Part shown: in pieces, positions 26,720-36,066 of the stretch | Layout: every line of letters starts with the position of its first letter | Position numbering within the stretch: position 1 is the stretch's first letter | Assembly: GCA_031316115.1 (NCBI GenBank) | Contig: JALDRC010000002.1 | Span: 248,001 to 312,000, forward strand | From: Nitrososphaeraceae archaeon | GTDB taxonomy: Archaea; Thermoproteota; Nitrososphaeria; Nitrososphaerales; Nitrososphaeraceae | Direction: 5' to 3' | DNA length: 64,000 nucleotides | Program-made: the position numbers and the translations under genes | Notes under the pieces: generated by a model | Database searches by the model: none | What the model was told of the DNA's origin: nothing | What the model saw: the letters and a program-made list of their open reading frames with translations, nothing else

Positions 26720-27004
26720 ATGACCTTACCTAATAAATGCTCACATAATACTCAACGTATACAATGCAATGTTCCACCATCGTATTTATTTTCAATTCAT
26801 AGCAATGAAGAATTTATGGTAGCAGTATCTTGTGAAGAGCATAAAATGTTAATTGACAAAAAGATAAGATCATTGCAAGAAAAAAATCTACTTCCAAAGG
26901 GAAAAATACAGGTACAAGATATAAAGATTGTAACTACAAATTGTATTAAGCCTACTGAAGTGGATTATCAAGATGTATTCTATAACAGGTCACCAAACCT
27001 TTGA
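26720..27004 (+). CDS. Hypothetical protein (94 aa)
   Basis: MTLPNKCSHNTQRIQCNVPP opens the protein; later VAVSCEEHKMLIDKKIRSLQEK and TTNCIKPTEVDYQDVFY. Cys, His and Cys-x2-H pairs (CSH, IQC, SCEEH) may bind one zinc ion. The last 25 bp overlap the end of the convergent hydroxyacid dehydrogenase gene. Preceded by a good TATA box at leaderless spacing. Family not recognised. Confidence 0.65.
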   Translation: MTLPNKCSHNTQRIQCNVPPSYLFSIHSNEEFMVAVSCEEHKMLIDKKIRSLQEKNLLPKGKIQVQDIKIVTTNCIKPTEVDYQDVFYNRSPNL

Positions 27005-28005
27005 GAAGATTTCTTCTTACTTATCGATCTGAGTAATTGTTTATTAACCAAATATAGAGGGCGTTTCCCTTCAAGAATATTTATTATATTTAGTCCTGCA
27101 ACTTGGGACATTTTAGCTCTTGTTTCTTTACTCGCACTTCCAATATGCGGTAAAATTATCACATTATTTTTATTTAATAATGGATTATTTTTTTTTATGG
27201 GTTCGGTTTCAAAAACATCTAAACCAGCTCCAGAAATCCAGTTCTTATCCAAAGCTATAGTTAGAGATTTTTCATCAATCACTGATCCTCTAGATGTATT
27301 GATTAAAAAAGCGGTTTTTTTCATCATTTTTAACTCATCCATACTAACAAGATGGTAGTTTTCTTTTTGTAGGTTTACATGAATTGAAAGAAAGTCACTA
27401 TTTTGGAATAATTTAACTTTATCTACAAACTTTACCCCGAGTTTTTTTTCTACCTTAGTATTTAATCGATGTCTATTATTATAAATGACTTTCATTTTAA
27501 ATGCTTTAGCTCTTCTAGCTACAGCAAATCCTATATTCCCAAGACCTAAAATTCCTAATGTAGAATTAAATATATTTTTTCCAACAAATAAATTTGGCAT
27601 CCATCCAGATTTCCATTTGTTAGCAACAACATATTTGTGTCCTTCGACTATTCTTCTACCAACTGCTAGAATTAGAGCAAAAGTCAAATCAGCAGTAGCC
27701 TCAGCTAAAATATTTCCTGTATTAGTAACATATATTCCTCTTCTGCTTGCTTCTTCTATATCCACATGTTCATAACCTGTGCTATATGTGCTAATCACTT
27801 TCAGATTATTTCCTGCTTCATCCATTATATCTGAATCAATTTTCTCAGATAAAGTACATAATATTGCATCTACTCCTTTAACTCCTTTAATTAAATCTTG
27901 TTTTGAAGGAGATAGATACGAATTATTAAAAACAATACTATATTTTTGTTTTAGTAAATTCAAACCAGTTTCATCTATTTTTCTAGTAACGAATATTTTA
28001 TACAA
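26980..28005 (-). CDS. D-2-hydroxyacid dehydrogenase (glyoxylate reductase type)
   Basis: NAD(P)-dependent reduction of a 2-oxoacid such as glyoxylate or hydroxypyruvate. 341 residues. Signatures: STYSTGYEHVDIEEASRRGI, Rossmann loop GILGLGNIGFAVARRAK, catalytic arginine in INTSRGSVIDE, glutamate in LDVFETEP and histidine in LPHIGSAS. Phosphoglycerate dehydrogenase is possible, but no ACT domain is present. Convergent overlap of 25 bp with the 94-aa gene. Confidence 0.92.
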   Translation of the reverse strand: MYKIFVTRKIDETGLNLLKQKYSIVFNNSYLSPSKQDLIKGVKGVDAILCTLSEKIDSDIMDEAGNNLKVISTYSTGYEHVDIEEASRRGIYVTNTGNILAEATADLTFALILAVGRRIVEGHKYVVANKWKSGWMPNLFVGKNIFNSTLGILGLGNIGFAVARRAKAFKMKVIYNNRHRLNTKVEKKLGVKFVDKVKLFQNSDFLSIHVNLQKENYHLVSMDELKMMKKTAFLINTSRGSVIDEKSLTIALDKNWISGAGLDVFETEPIKKNNPLLNKNNVIILPHIGSASKETRAKMSQVAGLNIINILEGKRPLYLVNKQLLRSISKKKSSQRFGDLL

Positions 28006-28116
28006 TATTATAATATTTAGTTTATTGCAATATTATAGATTTGCTTTTTTAAGATAAATATTAATGATAGAATAAAACAGATATAATAGTATAACAACAA
28101 ATAATACTAATAAGAT

Positions 28117-29301
28117 TTGAAAAGAGGATCAATTAATTTACCTTTACACGGAGGACACGCACCTCCTTATTTAATTACTCTTATGAAGGAACTTGCATCT
28201 TCAATCTCTAAAATAATAATACAGGAACAAGGTACAATTGAATATTTTAGAAAACTTTCTGATCCTTTGTGGTTTCAAGCTTTTGGTTGTGTTCTGGGAT
28301 TTGATTGGCATTCATCGGGATTAACTACCGTTGTGACGGGTGTATTAAAACAAGCCTTGTCATACGAATTTCATGAAATTTCTATAACAGGAGGAAAAGG
28401 AAAGAATGCGTTGCTACCAAAGTTCGAAATACCAAAGCTTGCTGAAAAAAATTATAATTTATCTTCTCAAAATATAGATAAATTAGTTTATGCTAGTAAA
28501 ATGGCTGCAAAGGTAGATAATTCTGCAATTCAAGATGGCTATGATCTTTATCATCATGTTTTTGTGTTCGATAAGAATTCTAATTGGACAATTATTCAAC
28601 AAGGATTAAATAAAGAGCACAAAATGGCTAGGAGATATCACTGGATATCAGATAATTTGAAGAGTTATCTAATTGAGCCTCACACTGGAATAATAAGTTC
28701 TGAAAGGCTAGATACAGTATTAGACATGACTTCTATGGACTCCGAAGAATGTAGGAAAACTTGTTTGGATCTTTCAAAAAGCGGGGAGAAAATAATAAAA
28801 AGATCAGTGAGACAAATTTTGAGGCCTTCAAATCAATCAAAGTTGGATTTATGGCTTACGGAAGAGAAGAGGTTAAATTTTGATACTAAATCCAATAACG
28901 AATCAACAATCATTGAAGAATATGAAATGCCTAGAAGATTAGATTGGAAAATTTTTGATAGGATCTATGATGTCAAACCTCAAAATTACGAGGAATTGAT
29001 TAATGTTAAAGGAGTAGGAGCAGGGGCTATTAGAGCTTTATCTTTAATAGCAGAGTTATTATATGGAACTAGAGCGTCATGGAAAGATCCTGTAAAATTT
29101 AATTACGCCCATGGAGGAAAAGATGGTGTTCCATATCAGATAGCAAGAAAAACATATGATAAATCAATAATTTATTTAAGCGAGGTCATAAAAGGATCAG
29201 AATTGGATAGAAAAAGAAGATTAAGTGCTTTAATGAGATTATCAAAATATTCAAATGAAATTTTCCGTACTAATGATTATAATTTCATAAGACAAGGTTA
29301 A
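28117..29301 (+). CDS. DUF763 protein
   Basis: 394 residues. Starts (TTG) with KRGSINLPLHGGHAPPYLI, the strongly conserved DUF763 opening, followed by QEQGTIEYFRKLSDPLWFQAFGCVLGFDWHSSG. In the C-terminal half EELINVKGVGAGAIRALSLIAELLYG is a helix-hairpin-helix-like segment, then YAHGGKDGVPYQIARKTYD. Conserved in archaea and some bacteria; role unknown, but the HhH suggests DNA handling. Intact and of normal length. Confidence 0.88.
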   Translation: MKRGSINLPLHGGHAPPYLITLMKELASSISKIIIQEQGTIEYFRKLSDPLWFQAFGCVLGFDWHSSGLTTVVTGVLKQALSYEFHEISITGGKGKNALLPKFEIPKLAEKNYNLSSQNIDKLVYASKMAAKVDNSAIQDGYDLYHHVFVFDKNSNWTIIQQGLNKEHKMARRYHWISDNLKSYLIEPHTGIISSERLDTVLDMTSMDSEECRKTCLDLSKSGEKIIKRSVRQILRPSNQSKLDLWLTEEKRLNFDTKSNNESTIIEEYEMPRRLDWKIFDRIYDVKPQNYEELINVKGVGAGAIRALSLIAELLYGTRASWKDPVKFNYAHGGKDGVPYQIARKTYDKSIIYLSEVIKGSELDRKRRLSALMRLSKYSNEIFRTNDYNFIRQG

Positions 29302-30080
29302 TCATGTAATAAATTCCAAATTATGTTTACTTATATGTTTGAATAATGTAATTACTGGATTTATACAAAATAACAAAAATAATTTAAAAAATGATAATCA
29401 GATTTCTCAAAGATATATCTTTAGAGATATGGTAGATTGGTTTAACATTCCTCCACATATCTAATTTATAGTACACTTGGAAATTAGAATTGACTGTTGT
29501 TTTTCTATTGTGGTCTAAATTTAAATCAAACCTTGGCGAAAATATGAAAATAACCTTCGAAGAATATTCTTAAAATGATCATAGGCCTGTCAAACAACAA
29601 GATGAATTATAGTCGACTTCTCTGGAATATAGAAGAATAAAAGAATTTGTCTAATATTAAATACTGATATCTATTAGTACCACTTTTGTACTTTTTATTA
29701 AATTATATATAGATTTAATTTAACTTTCGAAAATTGATATGGAACATTATATAATAATTACACACCTATCCACTGGAGTACAATGAAATTTCATTTTCCT
29801 GCTAGGATTTATCTCAAACTATTATATTCTATCTATAATCAAAAAATGAAACTTTGATATCGATAAAAGATAATAATAAACATTACGATTTTATAAGGAT
29901 ATCCTACATTTGTTCCATAAATTAACCTAGTTTTCCTTTTGGTCAAATAACTAAAAATATTGATACAAATATTTGATAGTTCAGATGATTAACAACATAT
30001 AATGAGATGAATAGGAGTTAAAGATTGTTAAAAAGTAAAATTAAGCTTTATATCTAATTTGATAACGTTTTATAATTGCC
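29302..30080 (+). other. Intergenic, AT-rich, no feature recognised
   Basis: 779 bp between the DUF763 and methylase genes. No ORF with codon structure, no tRNA, no C/D box pair and no repeat of the IS element was found by eye. Long stretches of A/T only. Confidence 0.5.
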
Positions 30081-30977
30081 TTGCATAACGAATTTTCTAA
30101 TTTATATAAATCCTCCAGTATAGGAATCAATAAATTTCACCCTTTTGTGAAATGGGCAGGAGGGAAAACTCGATTAACATCAGTTATTGAACGACATGTT
30201 CCTAAAAATTTTTCAAATTACTTTGAACCGTTCCTCGGGGGCGGCGCTCTTTTTTTTCATCTTAAAAACACGAGGTACGAAATGAAGGATTTTACTTCAT
30301 ACTTGTCTGATAATAATCCCGAACTAATTAATGCTTATAATATTATCAAGAACAAGCCGCAGAAACTGATAGCTTTGTTAAGAGAATTTGAAAAAAATTA
30401 CTATAATAATCCAAGGGAGTTTTATTATGAACTAAGGAACAATAAACTTTCCGATAAAATCTTCCTAGCGGCAAGATTCATAACATTAAATAAAACATGT
30501 TACAATGGTTTGTATAGAGTAAATAAGAATGGATTGTTTAATGTGCCTTTGGGAAATTATATAAAACCGAAGATCTGCGATGAAGAGAACCTATTAAACA
30601 TTAATGGAATCCTCAAAAATACAAAGACCATAATTCGTTTAGGGGATTTTGAAAATATTTTGGTAAAGAATACAAAATCGAATGACTTCATTTATTTGGA
30701 TCCTCCGTATGATCCCATAGACAGGACATCAAACTTTACTAGTTATACCAATACCGGTTTTAATATAGAACAGCAAAAAAGACTTTCGGATTTATTTCAT
30801 ATCTTGGATTGTAAAGGATGTAAATTATTGCTGAGTAACTCAGATACAGAAACAATCAGAGAGTTGTATAAAGATTTTAGTAACAATATCTTAAAAATCG
30901 AATCTATTAGATCTATTAACAGCAAACCAGAAAAGCGATCAGGGCATGTCGAATTACTTATTAAGAATTATAAATAG
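30081..30977 (+). CDS. dam: DNA adenine-N6 methyltransferase (Dam/D12 class)
   Basis: Transfers methyl from SAM to adenine in DNA. 298 residues. D12-class motifs in order: FVKWAGGKTRL (residues about 22-32), FEPFLGGGALFFHL, AARFITLNKTCYNGLYRVNKNGLFNVPLG and catalytic DPPYDP. Start is TTG at 30081. No restriction endonuclease ORF adjoins, so it looks like an orphan or solitary methylase. GATC is the usual target of this class but is not shown here. Next to gene-poor DNA and 1.3 kb from an IS remnant, so transfer from a mobile element is plausible. Confidence 0.92.
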   Translation: MHNEFSNLYKSSSIGINKFHPFVKWAGGKTRLTSVIERHVPKNFSNYFEPFLGGGALFFHLKNTRYEMKDFTSYLSDNNPELINAYNIIKNKPQKLIALLREFEKNYYNNPREFYYELRNNKLSDKIFLAARFITLNKTCYNGLYRVNKNGLFNVPLGNYIKPKICDEENLLNINGILKNTKTIIRLGDFENILVKNTKSNDFIYLDPPYDPIDRTSNFTSYTNTGFNIEQQKRLSDLFHILDCKGCKLLLSNSDTETIRELYKDFSNNILKIESIRSINSKPEKRSGHVELLIKNYK

Positions 30978-31062
30978 ATCTAAATAATTTTCTAATCTAA
31001 TATTAAAAATATTGTATTCAAATATTAAAAATTTAAATGTAGAATGTTGATCTCATCAATCA

Positions 31063-31566
31063 ATGAAAAAATCGGTTCATTATACCATAATTGTTGTATG
31101 TTTTCTATTACTCCTTGTAACCCAAAACGGGATGTATAGTTCACATGCATTATCTAATCTGCCTAATGAACAAACAACAGGGATAAATGACTTGAAATCC
31201 AAGAAATTTATAGAAGGTGTGGTAGACCAAGTTAATATCTTTTCTGGTGAATTTAATACTCTAGTTCTATCGCAAGTAGGAATGCTAGATAATACAACGA
31301 TTATCAATGAGACAAACAAATATATCAAAAACTTAAACGATATCGTGGAAAATGTTCAGAATTTTTCTGCCTCTAAGGAATACCAGCCTATATTTCAAGC
31401 TTATAAAAATTCTTTAATCAATGAAATTGAAAGTTATAAGCATTACAGCAAATATTTAGAAACATCTAATTCGACAGAAAACAAGATCTCAATAGATCTA
31501 TTGTCAAAGGCTTATGAATTAGAAAGGGAAGCTAGTGTAGAATTTAGCAAGTTAAACCCACAATAG
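31063..31566 (+). CDS. Secreted helical protein of unknown function
   Basis: 167 residues. Signal peptide at 1-30 (TIIVVCFLLLLVTQNGM core, then SSHALS). The mature part is all-helical with repeated aromatic and asparagine positions (DQVNIFSGEFNTLVL, KNLNDIVENVQNFSAS, EIESYKHYSKYLE) and no cysteine. It could be exported or membrane-associated. No family recognised. 85 bp downstream of dam on the same strand, but a functional link is not evident. Confidence 0.7.
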   Translation: MKKSVHYTIIVVCFLLLLVTQNGMYSSHALSNLPNEQTTGINDLKSKKFIEGVVDQVNIFSGEFNTLVLSQVGMLDNTTIINETNKYIKNLNDIVENVQNFSASKEYQPIFQAYKNSLINEIESYKHYSKYLETSNSTENKISIDLLSKAYELEREASVEFSKLNPQ

Positions 31567-32182
31567 TCTTTTCGATATAGTAATATGTGCAAAATAGAGA
31601 GACGAACAGAAATTAGAAAATCATCTTTACATTATCTTGCTTAATCCAGATCTGAAATCAATCCAACACACATGGAAGATACTATATGGAGAGTACATTG
31701 TATATTTGTCAGACAATATTAAAAGTAAGAACAGCCTATGTATTCAATGCAATAATACACGAATATATTGTTATAAAAAAATTAACATTATGAATAACAG
31801 TTAGAGATACAAAGTTAATGACTCTAGTCTATTTGTATTTTTAACTAATATTGGCAACATATTTGTCCACTCAAATTGCTGATCATATATTTTATCCCAT
31901 CCCAACTGGATTTTGTGTTTTTGAAAAAGACCCAAAAATTACTATGTAGAGAATCAAATGTAATATAAATTAGGGAAAGTGTATGACACTTACCTTGTTT
32001 TCTACATTATTCTGCTAGATTAGACTTTAGACTAGATATATGGAAATATTCCAATCTAGTGATATCTTTATTTTCATCAATATATGCCACTGTTGTGTTT
32101 ATGCATGCTGGTGTCACCCTATCTTCAGATAAGAAATAAAAATATATTTAAGGTTTTTTTAAAAAATATTTGAGATAAGGAT
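31567..32182 (+). other. Intergenic, AT-rich, contains a promoter near its end
   Basis: 616 bp without a recognisable gene. A TATA-like TATATTTAA at about 32144-32152 precedes the 37-aa zinc ORF. Otherwise nothing was seen. Confidence 0.5.
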
Positions 32183-32296
32183 ATGAATTGTCCATGCTGT
32201 GGTGGAGAAATGAAGAAAATAGAAAAAGAGAAAATTATCATAATAAAGTGTAATAAATGTGGGCTTAGTAACAATATATTAAAAGAGGATAAATAA
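32183..32296 (+). CDS. Mini zinc-ribbon protein (37 aa)
   Basis: Reads MNCPCCGGEMKKIEKEKIII and then IKCNKCGLSNNILKED. Two CPCC/CNKC-type pairs 20 residues apart make a complete zinc-ribbon fold of minimal size. ATG start. A TATA-like element about 35 nt upstream supports expression. The stop codon is only 3 bp before the left end of the IS6-like element, so the IS may have landed beside the gene or trimmed its 3' end. Too short for certain identification. Confidence 0.6.
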   Translation: MNCPCCGGEMKKIEKEKIIIIKCNKCGLSNNILKEDK

Positions 32297-32299
32297 TTA

Positions 32300-33018
32300 G
32301 GCTCTTAATTTAAGATAATACTCACCTCTTTTTCTAACTCAAAATGATTATTGTTTGCTATAGTATCATTGTATATAGAAATAAAGAATTGTATCTAGTT
32401 ATTAACATGAAATAAATTACATTCCTCTTGTCTACATGGATAGTAATCATCAAAACTTTCTATTCTGTCTTTCAAAAACTGGTTTACTCTTTCCATCAAA
32501 CTTTTCTCTATTGAAGAATGCAAATAGTGTTTTAATCCAATTACGTCACAGGCTTCCTTATACCATGTACCACCATCTGTATAGATGGTATGTTTTCCAT
32601 ATTTTGATACAAGAGAACTGATAAAATTCTCTGCTACAAACATGTTTCTATCTTATGATATATAGATTCCAAGCACAGATCTCTGGACTGGTTCAATACA
32701 TATCCATAACCAAAAATTCTGGTTACCAATCTGAACAATGGTTTCATCTATAATAAAAGCAGTTACTCTTTTTCTTTTGTAGATCTGACAAGAACCAAAT
32801 CTTTGTATCAAATTCCAAACAGAAACATGACTTTGCTTTTCATCTCTAAATATTACTAATGCTTTACATGTATTACTTAAACTCAAACCAAGAAAGTACA
32901 AATACAAAGAATACATCACTATACATGTGGATGTTCTGTTTCTTTCAAATTTGATTTGATTCATATGATAGATAGAATGTTCTTATCTATAGCTGTTTCT
33001 GATTAAATTAACAGAGCC
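32300..33018 (-). mobile_element. IS6-like insertion sequence, copy 1 (decayed, ends intact)
   Basis: About 719 bp bounded by imperfect inverted repeats: left GGCTCTTAATTTAA (from 32300) and, on the other strand, right GGCTCTGTTAATTTAA (ending 33018). The enclosed minus-strand transposase frame is full length but carries two internal stop codons. No exact 8-bp target duplication can be seen at the flanks, which fits age or rearrangement. Two more degraded relatives lie at 55.5 and 57.7 kb in the same orientation. Confidence 0.85.
32305..32964 (-). pseudogene. IS6-like DDE transposase, two in-frame stops
   Basis: A 219-codon frame runs without frameshift through two stop codons: one TAA at 32653-32655 (IYIS, stop, DRNMF; copy 3 has a glutamine codon there) and one TAG at 32395-32397 (HVNN, stop, IQFF, formerly Trp). 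DDE triad: Asp73 (FIIDET), Asp130 (YTDGG) and Glu158 (LMERVNQF), with 27 residues between the last two. The FLGLSLSNT segment resembles haloarchaeal IS6-group transposases as I remember them. Inactive as it stands unless stops are read through. Confidence 0.85.
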
Positions 33019-33523
33019 AGATAATGTGTTTAATATATTACAAAAAATATTTATTACCATATGTCAACAAAATTTTTCTTTGGTGATATGATTAAATCCT
33101 TAACTGGTAACAAAGATATGCGTTATAGAATTCGCAATAAATTATAAGATCGTTGCAATAGTACAAATTTTGATTTAATCCTTTAACAATTTATTACTTA
33201 TCTATTGTTACACAGAATCTATTTCTATCAAATTATTGTTACTTAATTATAATTATCATTATTTTTTAATTTATGAAAATCTGAAAATAATAACCACGAT
33301 CCATATTATTTCTCTGTATGAGTAGTTTTGTTACTATCAATTAGGAAGTTGGGATATTTCTTGATATTATTTTTATTACTGTATATTATAGGTTATCGAT
33401 ACTGTTTGTTAGATTTAGAAGTATTTTATTTTTGTGATATTGGTAATTGACAATGATAGAAGCATCTTTGTATTTAAAGAGATTAAATATGTAATATTAT
33501 GTATTTGAACTATAAAACCATCT
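33019..33523 (+). other. Intergenic, with a possible 28-codon remnant
   Basis: Right of the IS, an ATG at 33061 opens MSTKFFFGDMIKSLTGNKDM and eight more residues before a stop at 33145-33147. It could be the start of a gene broken by decay; otherwise the stretch is AT-rich and empty. Confidence 0.3.
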
Positions 33524-33579
33524 CTGGTCAGATACCCTAGTACTTTCATCACTTATCAGAAAGATGCTCATCATTCCAG
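33524..33579 (-). ncRNA. C/D box small guide RNA (56 nt)
   Basis: On the minus strand: stem CTGG (33576-33579), one base, C box ATGATGA (33568-33574), 8 nt, D' box CTGA (33556-33559), 3 nt, C' box GTGATGA (33546-33552), a 14-nt guide (33532-33545), D box CTGA (33528-33531), stem CCAG (33524-33527). All four boxes are perfect and the end stem pairs, the canonical archaeal 56-nt layout. The guide next to D is AAGTACTAGGGTAT. The first guide is only 8 nt and may not function. Stand-alone in a 783-bp gap; a TATA-like element lies near 33631-33640. Confidence 0.88.
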
Positions 33580-33747
33580 CGCTTAATGATTTTCTCTTCA
33601 AATATGATCTTTAGGCTAGCTCTATATTATCTTTATAAATTGTTCATCTTATCGGTTAAAAATCTGGTTAATTGATTGTAAAAAATTATTAACAACTTAT
33701 TCCATCTATTGTTACTGATTATCTTTTATAAGAAAAATTAAACCTGT
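33580..33747 (+). other. Intergenic spacer ahead of the ATPase cluster
   Basis: AT-rich. It holds the presumed sRNA promoter on the minus strand (ATTTATAAAG near 33631-33640) and presumably the plus-strand promoter for the 215-aa gene. No ORF was seen. Confidence 0.4.
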
Positions 33748-34395
33748 ATGCAAATGTCTTTAGAAGAAAAAATCTTTCAACAAATTTTTTCTTCCGGTGT
33801 AGAGGGAGTAAAAAAAACTATTCTAAAGAAAGAATATCCTGATATCGATATTGATAAAAATCTAGATTATTGGGTAAATAATGGTGAGATAATAATCTCT
33901 AAAAAAGCTAATACCTTTTACTGCTGGCACAAAGATAATTATTTCCAATATCTAATTAATTCAGATCCAAAATACAAATATGTTTATGAGATGTTAAAGG
34001 ATTTAAGAGACTCCTTCCAAAGTTTTTCTACAACTGTGGATAAACAGGTCGAAAAATTAGATAGTAGACTAATATTATTAATGGATTCATTATTAACTAA
34101 CAATACTCAAAAACCTGAAGCATCATGGCCGTCCCCTGTATCTTCACTAGATATAGATACTTTCAAACACGATTTTGATTTATCTATATCTAAACATTCT
34201 GGATCTAGTGGTTGGGTAGAATTACCTACAATAAAGAATGATTTATGCCTTAAATATCAGATAACAGATCATCAATTCTATAATTATGTCGAACAATTAG
34301 TAGATCATTTCAAAGAAGATTATGAGTTATCTTCTGGAGGTGCCGAAGGGATAATCATTAGAGGTCTATTACATGGATTCGTCAGGTGTTTATAA
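33748..34395 (+). CDS. Protein with winged-helix-like ends, first gene of ATPase cluster
   Basis: 215 residues, family not recognised. N-terminal 60 residues (LEEKIFQQIFSSGVEGVKKT, then LDYWVNNGEIIISKKANTFYCW) look like a winged helix with a wing hairpin. The middle (EMLKDLRDSFQSFSTTVDKQVEKLDSRLILLMDSLL) is a predicted coiled coil. The C terminus (WVELPTIKNDLCLKYQITDHQFYNYVEQLVD) looks like a second winged helix. So it could be a dimeric DNA-binding adaptor. It overlaps the ATPase gene by 23 bp, so the two are almost certainly made together. Confidence 0.75.
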   Translation: MQMSLEEKIFQQIFSSGVEGVKKTILKKEYPDIDIDKNLDYWVNNGEIIISKKANTFYCWHKDNYFQYLINSDPKYKYVYEMLKDLRDSFQSFSTTVDKQVEKLDSRLILLMDSLLTNNTQKPEASWPSPVSSLDIDTFKHDFDLSISKHSGSSGWVELPTIKNDLCLKYQITDHQFYNYVEQLVDHFKEDYELSSGGAEGIIIRGLLHGFVRCL

Positions 34396-35998
34396 TTTGT
34401 ATCCGTACAATCTTACCTGCAATCCATTTCCGAGCACTCCTACTCCATCTTTAAATGATGTGAGAATTTTAGGTGGGAAGAAACATATCGACGCCAAAAA
34501 CTCTATTAACTCTTGTGTCAACGAATTATTTCAAAATGTGACACACAATAGTAACAAACAAGAGTTTAGAATAATCACAATAATACAGGATGTTGGTTCA
34601 GGGAAAACTCATATAACTCTTCATCTCAAAATATCTGATCTAACAGAAAAAGCCATTTTTTCATATATTGATTTATCAAAAGTTTATCCTAAAACTATCG
34701 AGAGTATTTATCAATCTATGATTAATGGATTCGAAAAAGAATATATCAATACATTGAGAAAACAAATATTATATTATATTTTGGATAAAAGTAAAGTAGA
34801 TAAGAAACTTGCCAAGAAAATTTTTAAACTAGGGTTATTTGAATCAATATCAGGAAAAGGTTTAGACGCAAAGGCACTTGAGAGTGTAGAAAATAAAATG
34901 GAAATTAGTATTAATGATATAGATTCCTTATTTACTGATAATTTTTCTGCAAACGAAATTACTATAATAAAAAAAATTATACAAAATAGATTTGAAGATA
35001 TTAATTCAATAACACTGTTAGAAATGATAAATACACTTGCTTTATTATCACGACTGAATCTTCTGTTATTTAAAAAACTATCTATATTCCAATTTGATGA
35101 ATTAGATCACGAAAATAATACATTAGCTCTCATAAAGTCAATAATTAATACTCATTTACCTAATACCATATTAATGATGAATATGACTCCTTCTTCTTAC
35201 CATAAAATATCACTTACTGATAGTTCTATATATGATAGACTTGAAAAAGCAAATTTTAAGATAGATCTTGTAGGTTCAAATTCGTTTGATGAAATTACAG
35301 ACATTGTAATGGCTTATATTTTTTCTGATAAAATATCCACAACTTCGCAAATAGTTGAAAACGAACTAATCACTATTTTAAAAGTGCTATACCAAGATTT
35401 TGAATTCAGGAATATTCGTTCAATACTTAATATAATGCACGCTGCTTTCGAAATTGGACTTCAAAAAGGATTATCTTCCATCAATGAAGATTGTATTCAT
35501 GAATCATTAAAGATTGTATATCCGGGAATGAAAATAAAAGGAAGCATAATGAATATATCAATTTCGGAATACATCAAAATAAAAAGTTACTTTAATTTTG
35601 GTAACAACATAGAAGATGAAATTGTTTCTTCTATAAGATCTTTGCTAGATTCATTAGATCAAAATAAATCCCCGATTAATAATAGAAAATTTTCTAAAGA
35701 CATCAATATATCTTATCCAAAACTATCAACAACACCAAAATCTGCAAATACTAATTTATCTACCGCTGTATTATTGGAAGAGCCAGTATCAACAGATTAT
35801 AGTTATGTATATAAAAAAAATGATCAAAATAAATTTGATTCATTACCTCCCAAAAGTTCTAAAACACCAAAAATCTTTCTCGACAATTCTAAGATAATTG
35901 ACTTGCTTTATTATTCTTATAAATTAAAGAAAAATATTAACACAACCGAAGATGATGAAAAAGCACTATTATTAGCAAAGGCTTTAAACCTAAAATAA
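34373..35998 (+). CDS. P-loop (AAA/STAND-like) ATPase of unknown function
   Basis: 541 residues. The opening YPYNLTCNPFPSTPTPSLND resembles the NPFxxTPxP leader of ExeA/ORC-like AAA ATPases. Walker A is QDVGSGKT (72-79), Walker B LSIFQFDELD (about 236-245), and a sensor-like polar residue follows in TILMMNMTPSSYHKI. A helical lid and a probable winged-helix region follow (to about 400), then a serine-rich linker (about 430-500) and a short helical C-terminal tail. Looks intact. It is not Orc1/Cdc6, MCM or a defence ATPase I can name. Overlaps the upstream gene. Confidence 0.8.
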   Translation: MDSSGVYNLYPYNLTCNPFPSTPTPSLNDVRILGGKKHIDAKNSINSCVNELFQNVTHNSNKQEFRIITIIQDVGSGKTHITLHLKISDLTEKAIFSYIDLSKVYPKTIESIYQSMINGFEKEYINTLRKQILYYILDKSKVDKKLAKKIFKLGLFESISGKGLDAKALESVENKMEISINDIDSLFTDNFSANEITIIKKIIQNRFEDINSITLLEMINTLALLSRLNLLLFKKLSIFQFDELDHENNTLALIKSIINTHLPNTILMMNMTPSSYHKISLTDSSIYDRLEKANFKIDLVGSNSFDEITDIVMAYIFSDKISTTSQIVENELITILKVLYQDFEFRNIRSILNIMHAAFEIGLQKGLSSINEDCIHESLKIVYPGMKIKGSIMNISISEYIKIKSYFNFGNNIEDEIVSSIRSLLDSLDQNKSPINNRKFSKDINISYPKLSTTPKSANTNLSTAVLLEEPVSTDYSYVYKKNDQNKFDSLPPKSSKTPKIFLDNSKIIDLLYYSYKLKKNINTTEDDEKALLLAKALNLK

Positions 35999-36066
35999 AT
36001 AATCGGCCTATATCAATACAAAAATTTCTACCAAACAAATAAAAAATACTTTTACATTATATTGTT

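Noticed and set aside
34373-35998. ATPase considered as Orc1/Cdc6 replication initiator
   Set aside because: Lacks the usual Orc1/Cdc6 N-terminal pattern and sensor motifs in the expected places; only the general P-loop and NPF-type leader are shared.
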